A DNA stretch of 64,000 nt, taken from positions 352,390 through 416,389 of the forward strand of contig NZ_LRDB01000023.1 of assembly GCF_001592935.1 (NCBI RefSeq). The letters are read 5' to 3'. A program made the translations under genes and the position numbers. The notes below the pieces were generated by a model that did no database searches, was not told where the DNA came from, and worked only from the letters and a program-made list of their open reading frames with translations. Below, one piece after another: positions 25,915 through 34,035 of this stretch (position 1 is the stretch's first letter; each line of letters begins with the position of its first letter). Origin of the DNA: Roseivirga echinicomitans (GTDB taxonomy: Bacteria > Bacteroidota > Bacteroidia > Cytophagales > Cyclobacteriaceae).

Positions 25915-26268
25915 ATGAAGCTACCAAGTCTTGTAAAGAAACCTAATTATCAGCGATACGATATCAAGCCTCGGTACTACGATCCTGTTAAAGAAGACAT
26001 CGAAAACCGTACCAGTAGAATTAAAGCTGAAATGGGGATGAACGAAAATGCGAATCTCGATCCGGGTTATCGTTCACAGATTGAAGGTTCATTTAGAAAA
26101 AACATGAAGCACGCCAAAAACGGAGTGGACCAAACCATCATGTTGCGTTTGATCATTTTCGTTATTTTAATACTGTTTGTGGGTGGTTTCGTTTACATCG
26201 GAAAGGATATTTTCTACCTTGCCCTTCTTTATGTTCCTTATTTAATTTGGAAGAAAATGCGAAAGTAA
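25915..26268 (+). CDS. Small membrane protein upstream of mutL
   Basis: A 117-residue protein with a basic, tyrosine-rich N-terminal half (PNYQRYDIKPRYYDPVKEDIENR), and a C-terminal half with one or two hydrophobic helices (LRLIIFVILILFVGGFVYI and FYLALLYVPYLIW) ending in a basic tail. I recall similar short proteins just upstream of mutL in other Cytophagales, without an assigned function. The ATG at 25915 follows the clear break from an upstream 13-codon extension. The next gene, mutL, begins 15 bases later, so the two are probably co-transcribed. Confidence 0.75.
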   Translation: MKLPSLVKKPNYQRYDIKPRYYDPVKEDIENRTSRIKAEMGMNENANLDPGYRSQIEGSFRKNMKHAKNGVDQTIMLRLIIFVILILFVGGFVYIGKDIFYLALLYVPYLIWKKMRK

Positions 26269-26283
26269 TTTCTTCAAACTTTC

Positions 26284-28146
26284 ATGCCCGATTTAATACG
26301 ATTACTTCCTGATAATATCGCCAATCAGATTGCCGCTGGCGAGGTAGTGCAGCGTCCTGCTTCGGTGGTCAAAGAGCTATTGGAAAATGCCATTGATGCT
26401 GGCGCCACGAATATTAAACTCATTATAAAAGAGGCGGGTAAAGCGCTAATTCAAGTAATTGATAACGGCACAGGAATGTCTGAAACAGATGTTCGCATGT
26501 GTTTCGAGCGTCATGCCACCTCAAAAATTCGTTCTACAGAAGACCTCTTCACCATAAAAACAATGGGCTTTCGGGGCGAAGCCATGGCCTCAATTGCTGC
26601 GGTAAGTCAGGTAGAAGCCAAAACTAGAAAGGAAAGCGAAGAGCTTGGGGTATTGCTCCAAATTGAAGCTTCGGAAGTAAAAAAGCAAGAGCCAGTTTCA
26701 ACTCCTGTAGGTACTTCCTTCTGTGTGAAAAATTTGTTCTATAACGTTCCCGCTAGGCGGAATTTCTTAAAGTCAAATTCTGTTGAGACCCGTCATATTG
26801 TGGACGAATTTCAGCGTGTGGCCTTATCTAACCCCCAAGTGGAAATGGCCATGTACCACAACGATTTAGAAATGTATCACCTCACTTCAGGTAAGCTGAG
26901 CAACCGAATCGTGGGTATTTTCGGCAAGAAATACCAAGCACAAATGGCTTCTTGTTTGGAAGAAACCGACATGCTGAAGGTTTACGGTTATGTAGGGAAG
27001 CCCGAATTCGCCAAGAAAACCCGTGGCGAGCAGTTCTTTTTTGTGAACAACCGTTTTATTAAAAGCAACTACCTGAACCATGCCGTCACTACCGCTTTTA
27101 CAGGACTTATTCCTGACGGTAATTTCCCTTTTTACACCCTCTTTTTAGAGCTCGACCCTAAGCACATCGATATCAACGTTCATCCAACCAAAACCGAAAT
27201 AAAGTTTGACGATGAACGCACGGTTTATGCCATAGTAAAGGCTGCAGTAAGACAAGCTTTAGGAACGCACAATATTACTCCTGCCTTAGATTTTGGAGCC
27301 GATGTCAACTTCGCCTCCTTCCGGCCACAGCCTCAAGGTTCAAGCACTGGAATCAGCCCAAGCCAATCGGATAGAAATTATGGGCAGTTCAGAGACTTGG
27401 ACAAAAAGCGTGAATCTACTTCGCACTGGGAAAAGCTCTATGACGGGCTACAGAAGGACATAGAAAAGGAAGAAAGACACAACGCTCAGCTCGACATTCA
27501 CCCAGAAGCCCAAAGTACGGTGACTATGGGGAGTGCCGCCAATACAGCAGAGAGTTACAAACCGAATCATGAAGCGGTTTTACCCTCGGCAAAGTATTTT
27601 CAAATTCATAAAAAGTATATTGCAACCCATGTAAAATCTGGTTTGCTATTAGTGGCACAGCAAGAGGCGCATGAACGTATTTTGTATGAACGTTTTTTTC
27701 AGATGATCCAGAATCGATCAGGTGCTTCTCAGCAATCGTTGTTTCCACAAAGCTTGGAACTCAACCCTGCTGACTTTGCCCTCGTTATGGGTATGAAAGA
27801 TGAAATCAGTGCCATTGGTTTTGAGTTTTCAGAATTTGGAAAAAACACGGTGGTGATCAACGGAGTGCCAGCGGATTTAAAAGCAGCCAACGAAAAACAA
27901 TTGTTCGAGGGCTTTGTTGAACAGTTCAAGCAAAATCAATCGGAGCTCTCGATTAGTGCTGATGAAAACATTGCTAGATCAATCGCGAAACGTTCGTCTT
28001 TAAAAGTAGGGACAACGCTGTCACCAGAAGAAATGGCTTCATTGATCGACCAACTTTTTGCATGCAAGAACCCGAATTATTCACCTAACGGAAGAAAAAC
28101 ATCTTTCTTAATGGAATTGGAAAAAATAGACCAGTTTTTTAACTAA
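26284..28146 (+). CDS. mutL: DNA mismatch repair protein MutL
   Basis: A 620-residue GHKL ATPase that links MutS mismatch recognition to strand removal. The N-terminal ATPase motifs are intact: ELLENAIDAGA, DNGTGMSE and TMGFRGEA (about residues 34-100), with the transducer domain up to about 330. A variable linker follows, then the C-terminal dimerisation domain. The metal-binding motifs of nuclease-type MutL are degraded: DQHAxxExxxxE reads AQQEAHERILYE near residue 456-467, and the CPHGRP site reads SPNGRK near 600. This protein may therefore lack endonuclease activity. It is the second gene of a plus-strand cluster with two rhomboids. Confidence 0.96.
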   Translation: MPDLIRLLPDNIANQIAAGEVVQRPASVVKELLENAIDAGATNIKLIIKEAGKALIQVIDNGTGMSETDVRMCFERHATSKIRSTEDLFTIKTMGFRGEAMASIAAVSQVEAKTRKESEELGVLLQIEASEVKKQEPVSTPVGTSFCVKNLFYNVPARRNFLKSNSVETRHIVDEFQRVALSNPQVEMAMYHNDLEMYHLTSGKLSNRIVGIFGKKYQAQMASCLEETDMLKVYGYVGKPEFAKKTRGEQFFFVNNRFIKSNYLNHAVTTAFTGLIPDGNFPFYTLFLELDPKHIDINVHPTKTEIKFDDERTVYAIVKAAVRQALGTHNITPALDFGADVNFASFRPQPQGSSTGISPSQSDRNYGQFRDLDKKRESTSHWEKLYDGLQKDIEKEERHNAQLDIHPEAQSTVTMGSAANTAESYKPNHEAVLPSAKYFQIHKKYIATHVKSGLLLVAQQEAHERILYERFFQMIQNRSGASQQSLFPQSLELNPADFALVMGMKDEISAIGFEFSEFGKNTVVINGVPADLKAANEKQLFEGFVEQFKQNQSELSISADENIARSIAKRSSLKVGTTLSPEEMASLIDQLFACKNPNYSPNGRKTSFLMELEKIDQFFN

Positions 28147-28151
28147 CACCT

Positions 28152-28949
28152 ATGTTTGGACGACTTACTCCCCTTGTAAAAAACCTCCTATATATTAATA
28201 TCGGAATTTGGTTGGTTCAGTTTTTACTGAAAATGGATTTGGGTAGCCGCTTTGGCTTGTACTTCATTGCCTCTGATAACTTTAATCCAGTGCAGTTTGT
28301 CACTTATATGTTTCTACATGACATATCGAGTCCGATGCACATTTTCGGGAACATGTTTGCCCTCTTTATTTTCGGACCACTCTTAGAGCAGTTTTTAGGA
28401 CCAAAGAAGTTCATCATCCTGTATATGGTCACAGGTGTGGGCGCGGGCCTTTTCTACACCGGAGCAAATTACTTAGAGGTGAGCGCCATTAAAAATGACG
28501 TTGAAAGCTATTTGGACAACCCCAATTCTGAGGATTTTAACCGATTAATCGCGGAACATAACGTATACAAACCAGAATACATTTATCCTTTTATTGAGCA
28601 GTATTCTCGAAATGAAGACAGCCCTCAGTTAAGACAAGAGTCTATTCAATATGCACGAGGGCTTTATGCCTTCTTTGGTGACTACCCAATGGTGGGAGCT
28701 TCGGGAGCCGTCTTTGGAATTCTAGCGGCATTTGCCCTTTTATTCCCGAATACCGAACTTTTCCTGCTGTTTCTTCCTTTTCCCATTAAGGCAAAATATT
28801 TGGTTACGGTGTACATTCTTTACGAACTGTTCGCTGAATTTCAAAGATCGCAAGGAGATAACGTGGCACATTTGGCACATATCGGGGGTGCAATCATTGC
28901 CTTTTTCTTGGTAACCTACTGGAAAAAGAATAGACGGGAATTTTATTAA
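28152..28949 (+). CDS. Rhomboid family intramembrane serine protease (with large loop insertion)
   Basis: The 265-residue membrane protease has the rhomboid catalytic pair: serine in VGASGAVFGI near residue 184 and histidine in HLAHIGGAI near 242. The conserved HDISSPMHIFGNMFALFIFG region forms the first catalytic-core helices (HxxxN-like). Unusually, about 90 residues of hydrophilic sequence (YLEVSAIKNDVESY to YARGLYAFFGDYP) separate helices three and four. The gene lies 5 bases after mutL and 5 bases before a second rhomboid gene, so all three likely share one transcript. The substrate is unknown. Confidence 0.93.
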   Translation: MFGRLTPLVKNLLYINIGIWLVQFLLKMDLGSRFGLYFIASDNFNPVQFVTYMFLHDISSPMHIFGNMFALFIFGPLLEQFLGPKKFIILYMVTGVGAGLFYTGANYLEVSAIKNDVESYLDNPNSEDFNRLIAEHNVYKPEYIYPFIEQYSRNEDSPQLRQESIQYARGLYAFFGDYPMVGASGAVFGILAAFALLFPNTELFLLFLPFPIKAKYLVTVYILYELFAEFQRSQGDNVAHLAHIGGAIIAFFLVTYWKKNRREFY

Positions 28950-28954
28950 AACAC

Positions 28955-29869
28955 ATGAACAGCATTCTAGACGATTTTAAGCTCGCGTTTAAAACGGGAA
29001 ATATCTTAAACCAGTTGATTGTCATCAATGTGGTGGCATTTGTAGTACTGGGAGTTATAGGCGTATTCTTTACTATTGCAGGCTATGGTGGGCTTTTCCA
29101 AAGCATTAGTCATTACCTTATGCTTCCTGCAGACCCCAGCCAGCTGATCTACCAACCCTGGACTTTGATCACCTACTTCTTCTACCACGAAGGGCTCTTC
29201 CATATTCTTTTCAATATGCTGTTCCTCTACTGGTTTGGAAAAATTATAGCAGAATACATAGGGCAAAATAAGGTCTTAGGATTATATGTTTGGGGTGGGA
29301 TTTTTGGCGGAATCTTATACTTGCTTGTTTATAACTTACTTCCCTACTACGCACCAGCAATTGAAGGAACATACCTTTTAGGAGCTTCTGGAGGTGTAAT
29401 CGCTATTGTTGTTGGGGCGGCTACTTTTATGCCCAACTTTACAATTCCTTTGATTTTTCTTGGCCCCGTAAGGTTAAAGTATATCGCAGCATTTTATGTC
29501 ATTACCTCATTACTTCAATCTACAGGCTCCAATGCTGGAGGTGAAATAGCACACTTAGGAGGTGCCTTGGCTGGGTTCTTATTTATTACCCAACTAAAAA
29601 GTGGTAATGACTGGAGCAGGGTTGTTGTTCAGTTTATCACTTGGGTGAAAAGCCTTTTTAAGCCACAGCCAAAAATTAAGGTAACCTATAGAAGTGCTAA
29701 GTCGAGCAGCGGTGCTAAATCAACCAAGAGCTCTAAATCTCCTGAAAAGAAGAAGTCAGAAACCTCGCAAAGTGAAATTGATGCTATTCTAGATAAAATT
29801 TCTGACAGAGGCTATGATGCACTAACCAAAGAAGAAAAACAAAAGTTGTTTAACGCCAGTAAGGATTAG
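28955..29869 (+). CDS. Second rhomboid family protease with a charged C-terminal tail
   Basis: A 304-residue rhomboid: helices with FYHEGLFHILFNMLFLYWFG (HxxxN), the catalytic serine in LLGASGGVIAI near residue 145, and histidine in GEIAHLGGALAGF near 199. The last 85 residues are a basic, serine- and lysine-rich cytosolic tail (SAKSSSGAKSTKSSKSPEKKK) ending in a short helix with DAILDKISDRGYDALTKEEKQKL, a motif often seen at the C-terminus of Bacteroidota rhomboids. Stop codons of this gene and the convergent MG2/plug gene overlap by four bases. It differs from its neighbour by lacking the long loop insertion. Confidence 0.93.
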   Translation: MNSILDDFKLAFKTGNILNQLIVINVVAFVVLGVIGVFFTIAGYGGLFQSISHYLMLPADPSQLIYQPWTLITYFFYHEGLFHILFNMLFLYWFGKIIAEYIGQNKVLGLYVWGGIFGGILYLLVYNLLPYYAPAIEGTYLLGASGGVIAIVVGAATFMPNFTIPLIFLGPVRLKYIAAFYVITSLLQSTGSNAGGEIAHLGGALAGFLFITQLKSGNDWSRVVVQFITWVKSLFKPQPKIKVTYRSAKSSSGAKSTKSSKSPEKKKSETSQSEIDAILDKISDRGYDALTKEEKQKLFNASKD

Positions 29870-32310
29870 TTCTTTCCTATAGCATAAGTTTTGTTGATGA
29901 AGAATGGAATACCAGAGTTGGTCAATCCTTGCACATCAATCATTATGCGTTTAGCATCATCTGAATTCCAAAACTCGATAGTAGCTTCTCCATTTTCGTC
30001 TAACTCAATCATGGTTTGCCAGTGTAAAACGGCACGTTTATCAGGCTTGGCATCTTCTGGTTTTTGAACGTCATACTTGGGCGTATAGAACTCCCGGGGT
30101 TGGTCATAGGTATAAGGCAACTCTACGATCATTGTACTGCTGTTTTTTAACTCTTCTGGGCTTAATGATATACCATCGGCCGACTTTGTATAGAAGGCCA
30201 TCACACCGCCTTTTCCTGCATCTCCAAAAATAGCAGTGGCCGCCAACCCTTTAAATAGAACTACTCTTGAGAAATTCATAGGAGATAAACCTGAAATTAA
30301 GGCAGCGTCAGTGGGAACATCGTCTAGTAAAAAAAGTGCTGGGTAAGTAAAGCCTCCTGCACGGATCACCACAGTGGGTTCTCCTGTTGGTCCCATGCGC
30401 ACAGTAACCCCTGGAAACTTGCCAATCAAAGCAGAGAAAATATTGGTATAGGCGCCGGTGGCAGACCATTCTGTGAAATCAAAAGCCGAAGTCCCTCTGC
30501 CATAAGCCGTTTTCTCTTTCAGTTGTTTGTCTTCCCGCTCGACTTGTAACTTGCTGCCTTCTACCATTACCGTCCCTAAGTCGGTGAATAAAGAGTCTGG
30601 ATTAAAGGCCCTTTCAATCATATCTCTCTCTTTTTTGAATTGCAAAAAGTCTTCTTTTTCTAACACCTCTTCTTGGCTAAAGACGGACTTAAAATTGGGT
30701 AACGGAGAGTTTACCCTCTCTTTCAGGGTATCAACTTCAAAGCGAACGTTGTCTTTATCTTTCGAGCTTTTCCCCTTCAGCAAAAGGTTATCCGACTTGT
30801 ACACCAATAAATTTTGAAACGAAAAACGACCATCCTTATCCGTTTCTGCTTCTAATATAAGCGGAGGAAAAGAACGATTATTCACTAGGGTTACCTTGCC
30901 AGAAGATTCTGTTTTCTTACTCGATTCTTTGTACAGCGTTCCCTCCAAAGAAACCCCCAGCTCTACAGGGAAATCGAAGCCTGGGTAATTATCATTCATT
31001 AAGTCATTCCATACAAACCGGCTCCAGCCGTGGGTCATCATTACCAAATCAAGGTGTTTTATGGCTTCGGTATTTTCTCCATTGAAGTAGTACATCGGAT
31101 TATCAACGTAGCCTTTCAGGTCCGAACTGAGTAATAATTCTGAGTAAATTGTCTGTTCCGGACTCCCATCAATTACTTTATCCATATCCAAAACACTCAT
31201 CGACATCATCCCTCTGAAAGGATCTCCGTTCGTATCAGTCAGTTTAATTTTTGTAGTAAGCTTCTCTCTTGCCTTATAGCTACTCTTATCTAAATTCAAG
31301 CTTGTTTCTATCTGACGTTCAATAAATACCAAACGCTCCAGCAAAGGCCTATCATTCTCATCAAAAAGGGTAATATGAGAGGTGCCAGCTGGTATTTCAG
31401 CCGTAGAAATCACTCCTAAGGCCTCACCCTTTGAAAGGTCGACTTCTATGGTGTGTGATACCAAACCGCGGGTATGTATTAGCGCTTTAAATCTGCCTGT
31501 TGAAGGTTTGCTTACGTTAGCCCTAAATATTAATCTCAACTGGTTTGGCCGTTGGATTACTTGAATGCCATAGCCTTCGTTTTCCAATTTGGGAAGGCTA
31601 TAAGTTTCATTTTCACCTGTCAACTTAACGCTATAGGATTCTCCCTTCTGAGGAAGCAAGGTAAACAGTCCCATACCATCGTGTTCGGTATTAAAGCTCG
31701 TAATTCTTGTGCCAATACTGTTATACACTTCACCCTCCACATAAATACCTTTGCCTGAGCTATTTATTGCTTTGAAGCCCACTTTGGTAGGAATTCCACT
31801 CACCAAATTTCCGCCTTCAGGAAAAAACTGAAGATCGATTCTCCTATTCGTAGTAGAAATAGCTCTCTCTAATTCCGAACCAGTGACTACTACTATGGGC
31901 TTTTCAAAAAAGAAGTTTTGGTCAAAATTGCGCATCCAGTTGGTGTAGGCACGCAATACATAATTGCCTTCTGACAGTTCCTGAGGAACATCAATAACTC
32001 CTTGACCGAATCCACCTTCAGAAAAAATCAGTTTTTCGGCCACCAAGCTGTCAGTATCAGAATAGAGTTCAACATAAACATTTGCACTGAAGGGAGAAGG
32101 TTCATGAAGGTAGCCTGCCGTTAAATACGACTGGAACCAAATGGGCTCGCCAGGTGCATAATACTTTCTGTCGGTGTGTAGGTAAACCTTCTCCTGAGGA
32201 TATTCTTGATTATAATAGTCGAGTTTCTCTTGTACTGTAGTGCCTTTTTGAGCCTGAACGGCACTGAACACCAACGCTAGCAGTCCTACTAGAATTATTT
32301 TTTTGGTCAT
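29866..32310 (-). CDS. MG2-like/TonB-plug domain protein without a barrel
   Basis: An 814-residue exported protein. A signal peptide (KKIILVGLLALVFSAVQAQ) is followed by a macroglobulin-like MG2 region (YLHTDRKYYAPGEPIWFQSYL), a segment with alpha-helical and beta-strand mix, an Ig-like carboxypeptidase-regulatory domain near 480-530, and a TonB-dependent-receptor plug domain at about 620-720 (FPGVTVRMGPTGEPTVVIRAGG). The transmembrane barrel of true receptors is absent. Such plug-bearing large proteins are frequent in Bacteroidota and of unknown role; the MG2 part resembles alpha-2-macroglobulin-like proteins. It is likely periplasmic or outer-membrane associated. Transcription appears independent. 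Confidence 0.8.
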   Translation of the reverse strand: MTKKIILVGLLALVFSAVQAQKGTTVQEKLDYYNQEYPQEKVYLHTDRKYYAPGEPIWFQSYLTAGYLHEPSPFSANVYVELYSDTDSLVAEKLIFSEGGFGQGVIDVPQELSEGNYVLRAYTNWMRNFDQNFFFEKPIVVVTGSELERAISTTNRRIDLQFFPEGGNLVSGIPTKVGFKAINSSGKGIYVEGEVYNSIGTRITSFNTEHDGMGLFTLLPQKGESYSVKLTGENETYSLPKLENEGYGIQVIQRPNQLRLIFRANVSKPSTGRFKALIHTRGLVSHTIEVDLSKGEALGVISTAEIPAGTSHITLFDENDRPLLERLVFIERQIETSLNLDKSSYKAREKLTTKIKLTDTNGDPFRGMMSMSVLDMDKVIDGSPEQTIYSELLLSSDLKGYVDNPMYYFNGENTEAIKHLDLVMMTHGWSRFVWNDLMNDNYPGFDFPVELGVSLEGTLYKESSKKTESSGKVTLVNNRSFPPLILEAETDKDGRFSFQNLLVYKSDNLLLKGKSSKDKDNVRFEVDTLKERVNSPLPNFKSVFSQEEVLEKEDFLQFKKERDMIERAFNPDSLFTDLGTVMVEGSKLQVEREDKQLKEKTAYGRGTSAFDFTEWSATGAYTNIFSALIGKFPGVTVRMGPTGEPTVVIRAGGFTYPALFLLDDVPTDAALISGLSPMNFSRVVLFKGLAATAIFGDAGKGGVMAFYTKSADGISLSPEELKNSSTMIVELPYTYDQPREFYTPKYDVQKPEDAKPDKRAVLHWQTMIELDENGEATIEFWNSDDAKRIMIDVQGLTNSGIPFFINKTYAIGKN

Positions 32311-32391
32311 GAAATCAGGATAAACACAAGAGAATTAATCAGGGAAATCAGAATATAAGATAATTTATAGACGGTCGTAAAGCCAAAAGGT

Positions 32392-33432
32392 TTATAGCTT
32401 ATTGGCCAATTGACCACAAGCCGCATCAATATCTTTCCCTCGGCTTCTGCGCACGTTTACAATAATGCCTTTCTCACCAAGAATCTTCTCGTACATCTCG
32501 GTTTTTTCCGGGGCTGCTTGTTGAAACATGCCATCATCAATCGGATTGTATTCAATCAAATTAACTTTGGAGGCCACACGGCCACAATATTTGGCCAAGG
32601 CGTGCGCGTGCCTTTCGTCATCGTTAATGTCTTTCCAAATCACATACTCAAAAGTGATTTTTCGATTTGTTTTCTGATACCAATAGATCAACGATTCCGC
32701 CAATTCATTCAGGTCACTTTTCTCGTTAATCGGCATTACTTTCGAGCGCGTTTCGTCAATGGCGGAATGCAATGATACGGCCAAATTGAACTTCATGTCC
32801 TCATCGGCCATGCGCATAATCATTTTTGGAATGCCCACGGTAGAAAGCGTAATTCTCTTGGGCGACATGCCCAAGCCTTCTGGCGAAGTGATTTTACGGA
32901 TGGATTCCATTACGTTTTGGTAATTGAGCAAAGGCTCGCCCATTCCCATGTACACAATATTGGTCAGCGGACGACCAAAGTAAAGTTCACCTTCTTCTTT
33001 AATGGCGACTACCTGATCGTAGATTTCATCAGGGTTTAAGTTACGCATGCGCTTAAGACGGGCAGTGGCGCAAAAGTGGCAATCCAAGCTACAACCCACT
33101 TGAGATGAAATACAGGCGGTAATACGAGTCCCTGTTGGAATCAACACCGATTCCACCGTCATGCCATCATGTAACCTCACAGCATTCTTGATGGTACCAT
33201 CTGAACTGCGCTGCATCTCATCGACTTTAATGTGATTGATGCTGAATTTTTCTTTAAGAAGATCACGGGTAGAAAGCGAGATATTGGTCATTTGGTCAAA
33301 ATCCTTTGCCGATTTTTTCCAAAGCCATTCATATACCTGTTTTGCTCTAAAAGCCTTGTCTCCAATGCTCACAAAAAACTCCTGAATTTCTTCGAGCGAG
33401 AGTTGTCTAATGTCGCGTTTTGCCTCAACCAT
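32392..33432 (-). CDS. rlmN: 23S rRNA (adenine2503-C2)/tRNA methyltransferase RlmN
   Basis: Radical-SAM enzyme that methylates C2 of A2503 in 23S rRNA and A37 in some tRNAs. The 346-residue product from the ATG at 33432 has the 4Fe-4S motif as C-x3-C-x2-C in GCSLDCHFCATA, the second catalytic cysteine near the C-terminus in DAACGQL, and typical blocks such as YMGMGEPLLNY and KRITLSTVGI. The frame extends 43 codons upstream into the thioesterase gene but that part is not family-like. Start overlaps none of the neighbour; the thioesterase gene begins 18 bases away from the RlmN start region, on the same strand. Confidence 0.95.
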   Translation of the reverse strand: MVEAKRDIRQLSLEEIQEFFVSIGDKAFRAKQVYEWLWKKSAKDFDQMTNISLSTRDLLKEKFSINHIKVDEMQRSSDGTIKNAVRLHDGMTVESVLIPTGTRITACISSQVGCSLDCHFCATARLKRMRNLNPDEIYDQVVAIKEEGELYFGRPLTNIVYMGMGEPLLNYQNVMESIRKITSPEGLGMSPKRITLSTVGIPKMIMRMADEDMKFNLAVSLHSAIDETRSKVMPINEKSDLNELAESLIYWYQKTNRKITFEYVIWKDINDDERHAHALAKYCGRVASKVNLIEYNPIDDGMFQQAAPEKTEMYEKILGEKGIIVNVRRSRGKDIDAACGQLANKL

Positions 33433-33449
33433 TTTGCAAAGGTAACGAT

Positions 33450-33872
33450 CTAAGCTTGAATCTTTGAAAGGAATGGCGAAGGGATATTCACCACTTTGTT
33501 TTCTTTGTAATCGAACATGGCAATTCCCGTTTTTGCTCGGGCAATTTCCTTGGTGCCACAACTCAATCTGTACACCAACTCAAAGCTTTTCCTACTAATC
33601 TCTGCGACCGCTACTTTAACTTTAATGGCATCTCCATGAAAAGCTTCGCCCTTGTAGGCAATGGCTACATCGGCTTGAATTGTACCACAACCATCAACCG
33701 AAAGTTCGTCTTTATAACCAAGCGAATTAAAGAAACGGTAACGCGATTCATGAATCATGCTCAGCACACTATCGTTACCCAAATGCCCACCATAATTAAT
33801 ATCTGAAATTCTGACTTTGATTTCGGTTTCAAACAGAAAAACATCGGGTAACTCTATCTTCACTCTTGGCAT
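33450..33872 (-). CDS. Acyl-CoA thioesterase (hotdog fold, 4HBT)
   Basis: A 140-residue hotdog-fold thioesterase that hydrolyses acyl-CoA or acyl-ACP. The core signature is DINYGGHLGNDSVLSMIHESRYRFF (about residues 22-46), with the catalytic aspartate or glutamate of the D/N-x-x-G-H type, and later KSFELVYRLSCGTKEIARAKTG. Starting at 33872 gives the natural length; the longer frame adds 25 residues overlapping the clpB promoter region. It is 17 bases upstream of rlmN and may share its transcript. Divergent from clpB. Substrate chain length cannot be read. Confidence 0.9.
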   Translation of the reverse strand: MPRVKIELPDVFLFETEIKVRISDINYGGHLGNDSVLSMIHESRYRFFNSLGYKDELSVDGCGTIQADVAIAYKGEAFHGDAIKVKVAVAEISRKSFELVYRLSCGTKEIARAKTGIAMFDYKENKVVNIPSPFLSKIQA

Positions 33873-34035
33873 ATTTCTAAATATTTTTTGTGTAAATCTA
33901 AGACATAATGTCCGAATAAACGAAATGAGCCAGCATTTTTCGGCCAAATTTTCCGAACATCAACAGTGGATTGTGATTTGTAATGCTAGGGTTGTCAGCG
34001 TAAAAGCTGAAGAATATTTAAAGCAAATAACAATC

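Noticed and set aside
33817..34035. N-terminal extension of clpB
   Set aside because: The extra 73 codons overlap the divergent thioesterase gene and do not resemble ClpB; the canonical N-domain begins at 34036.
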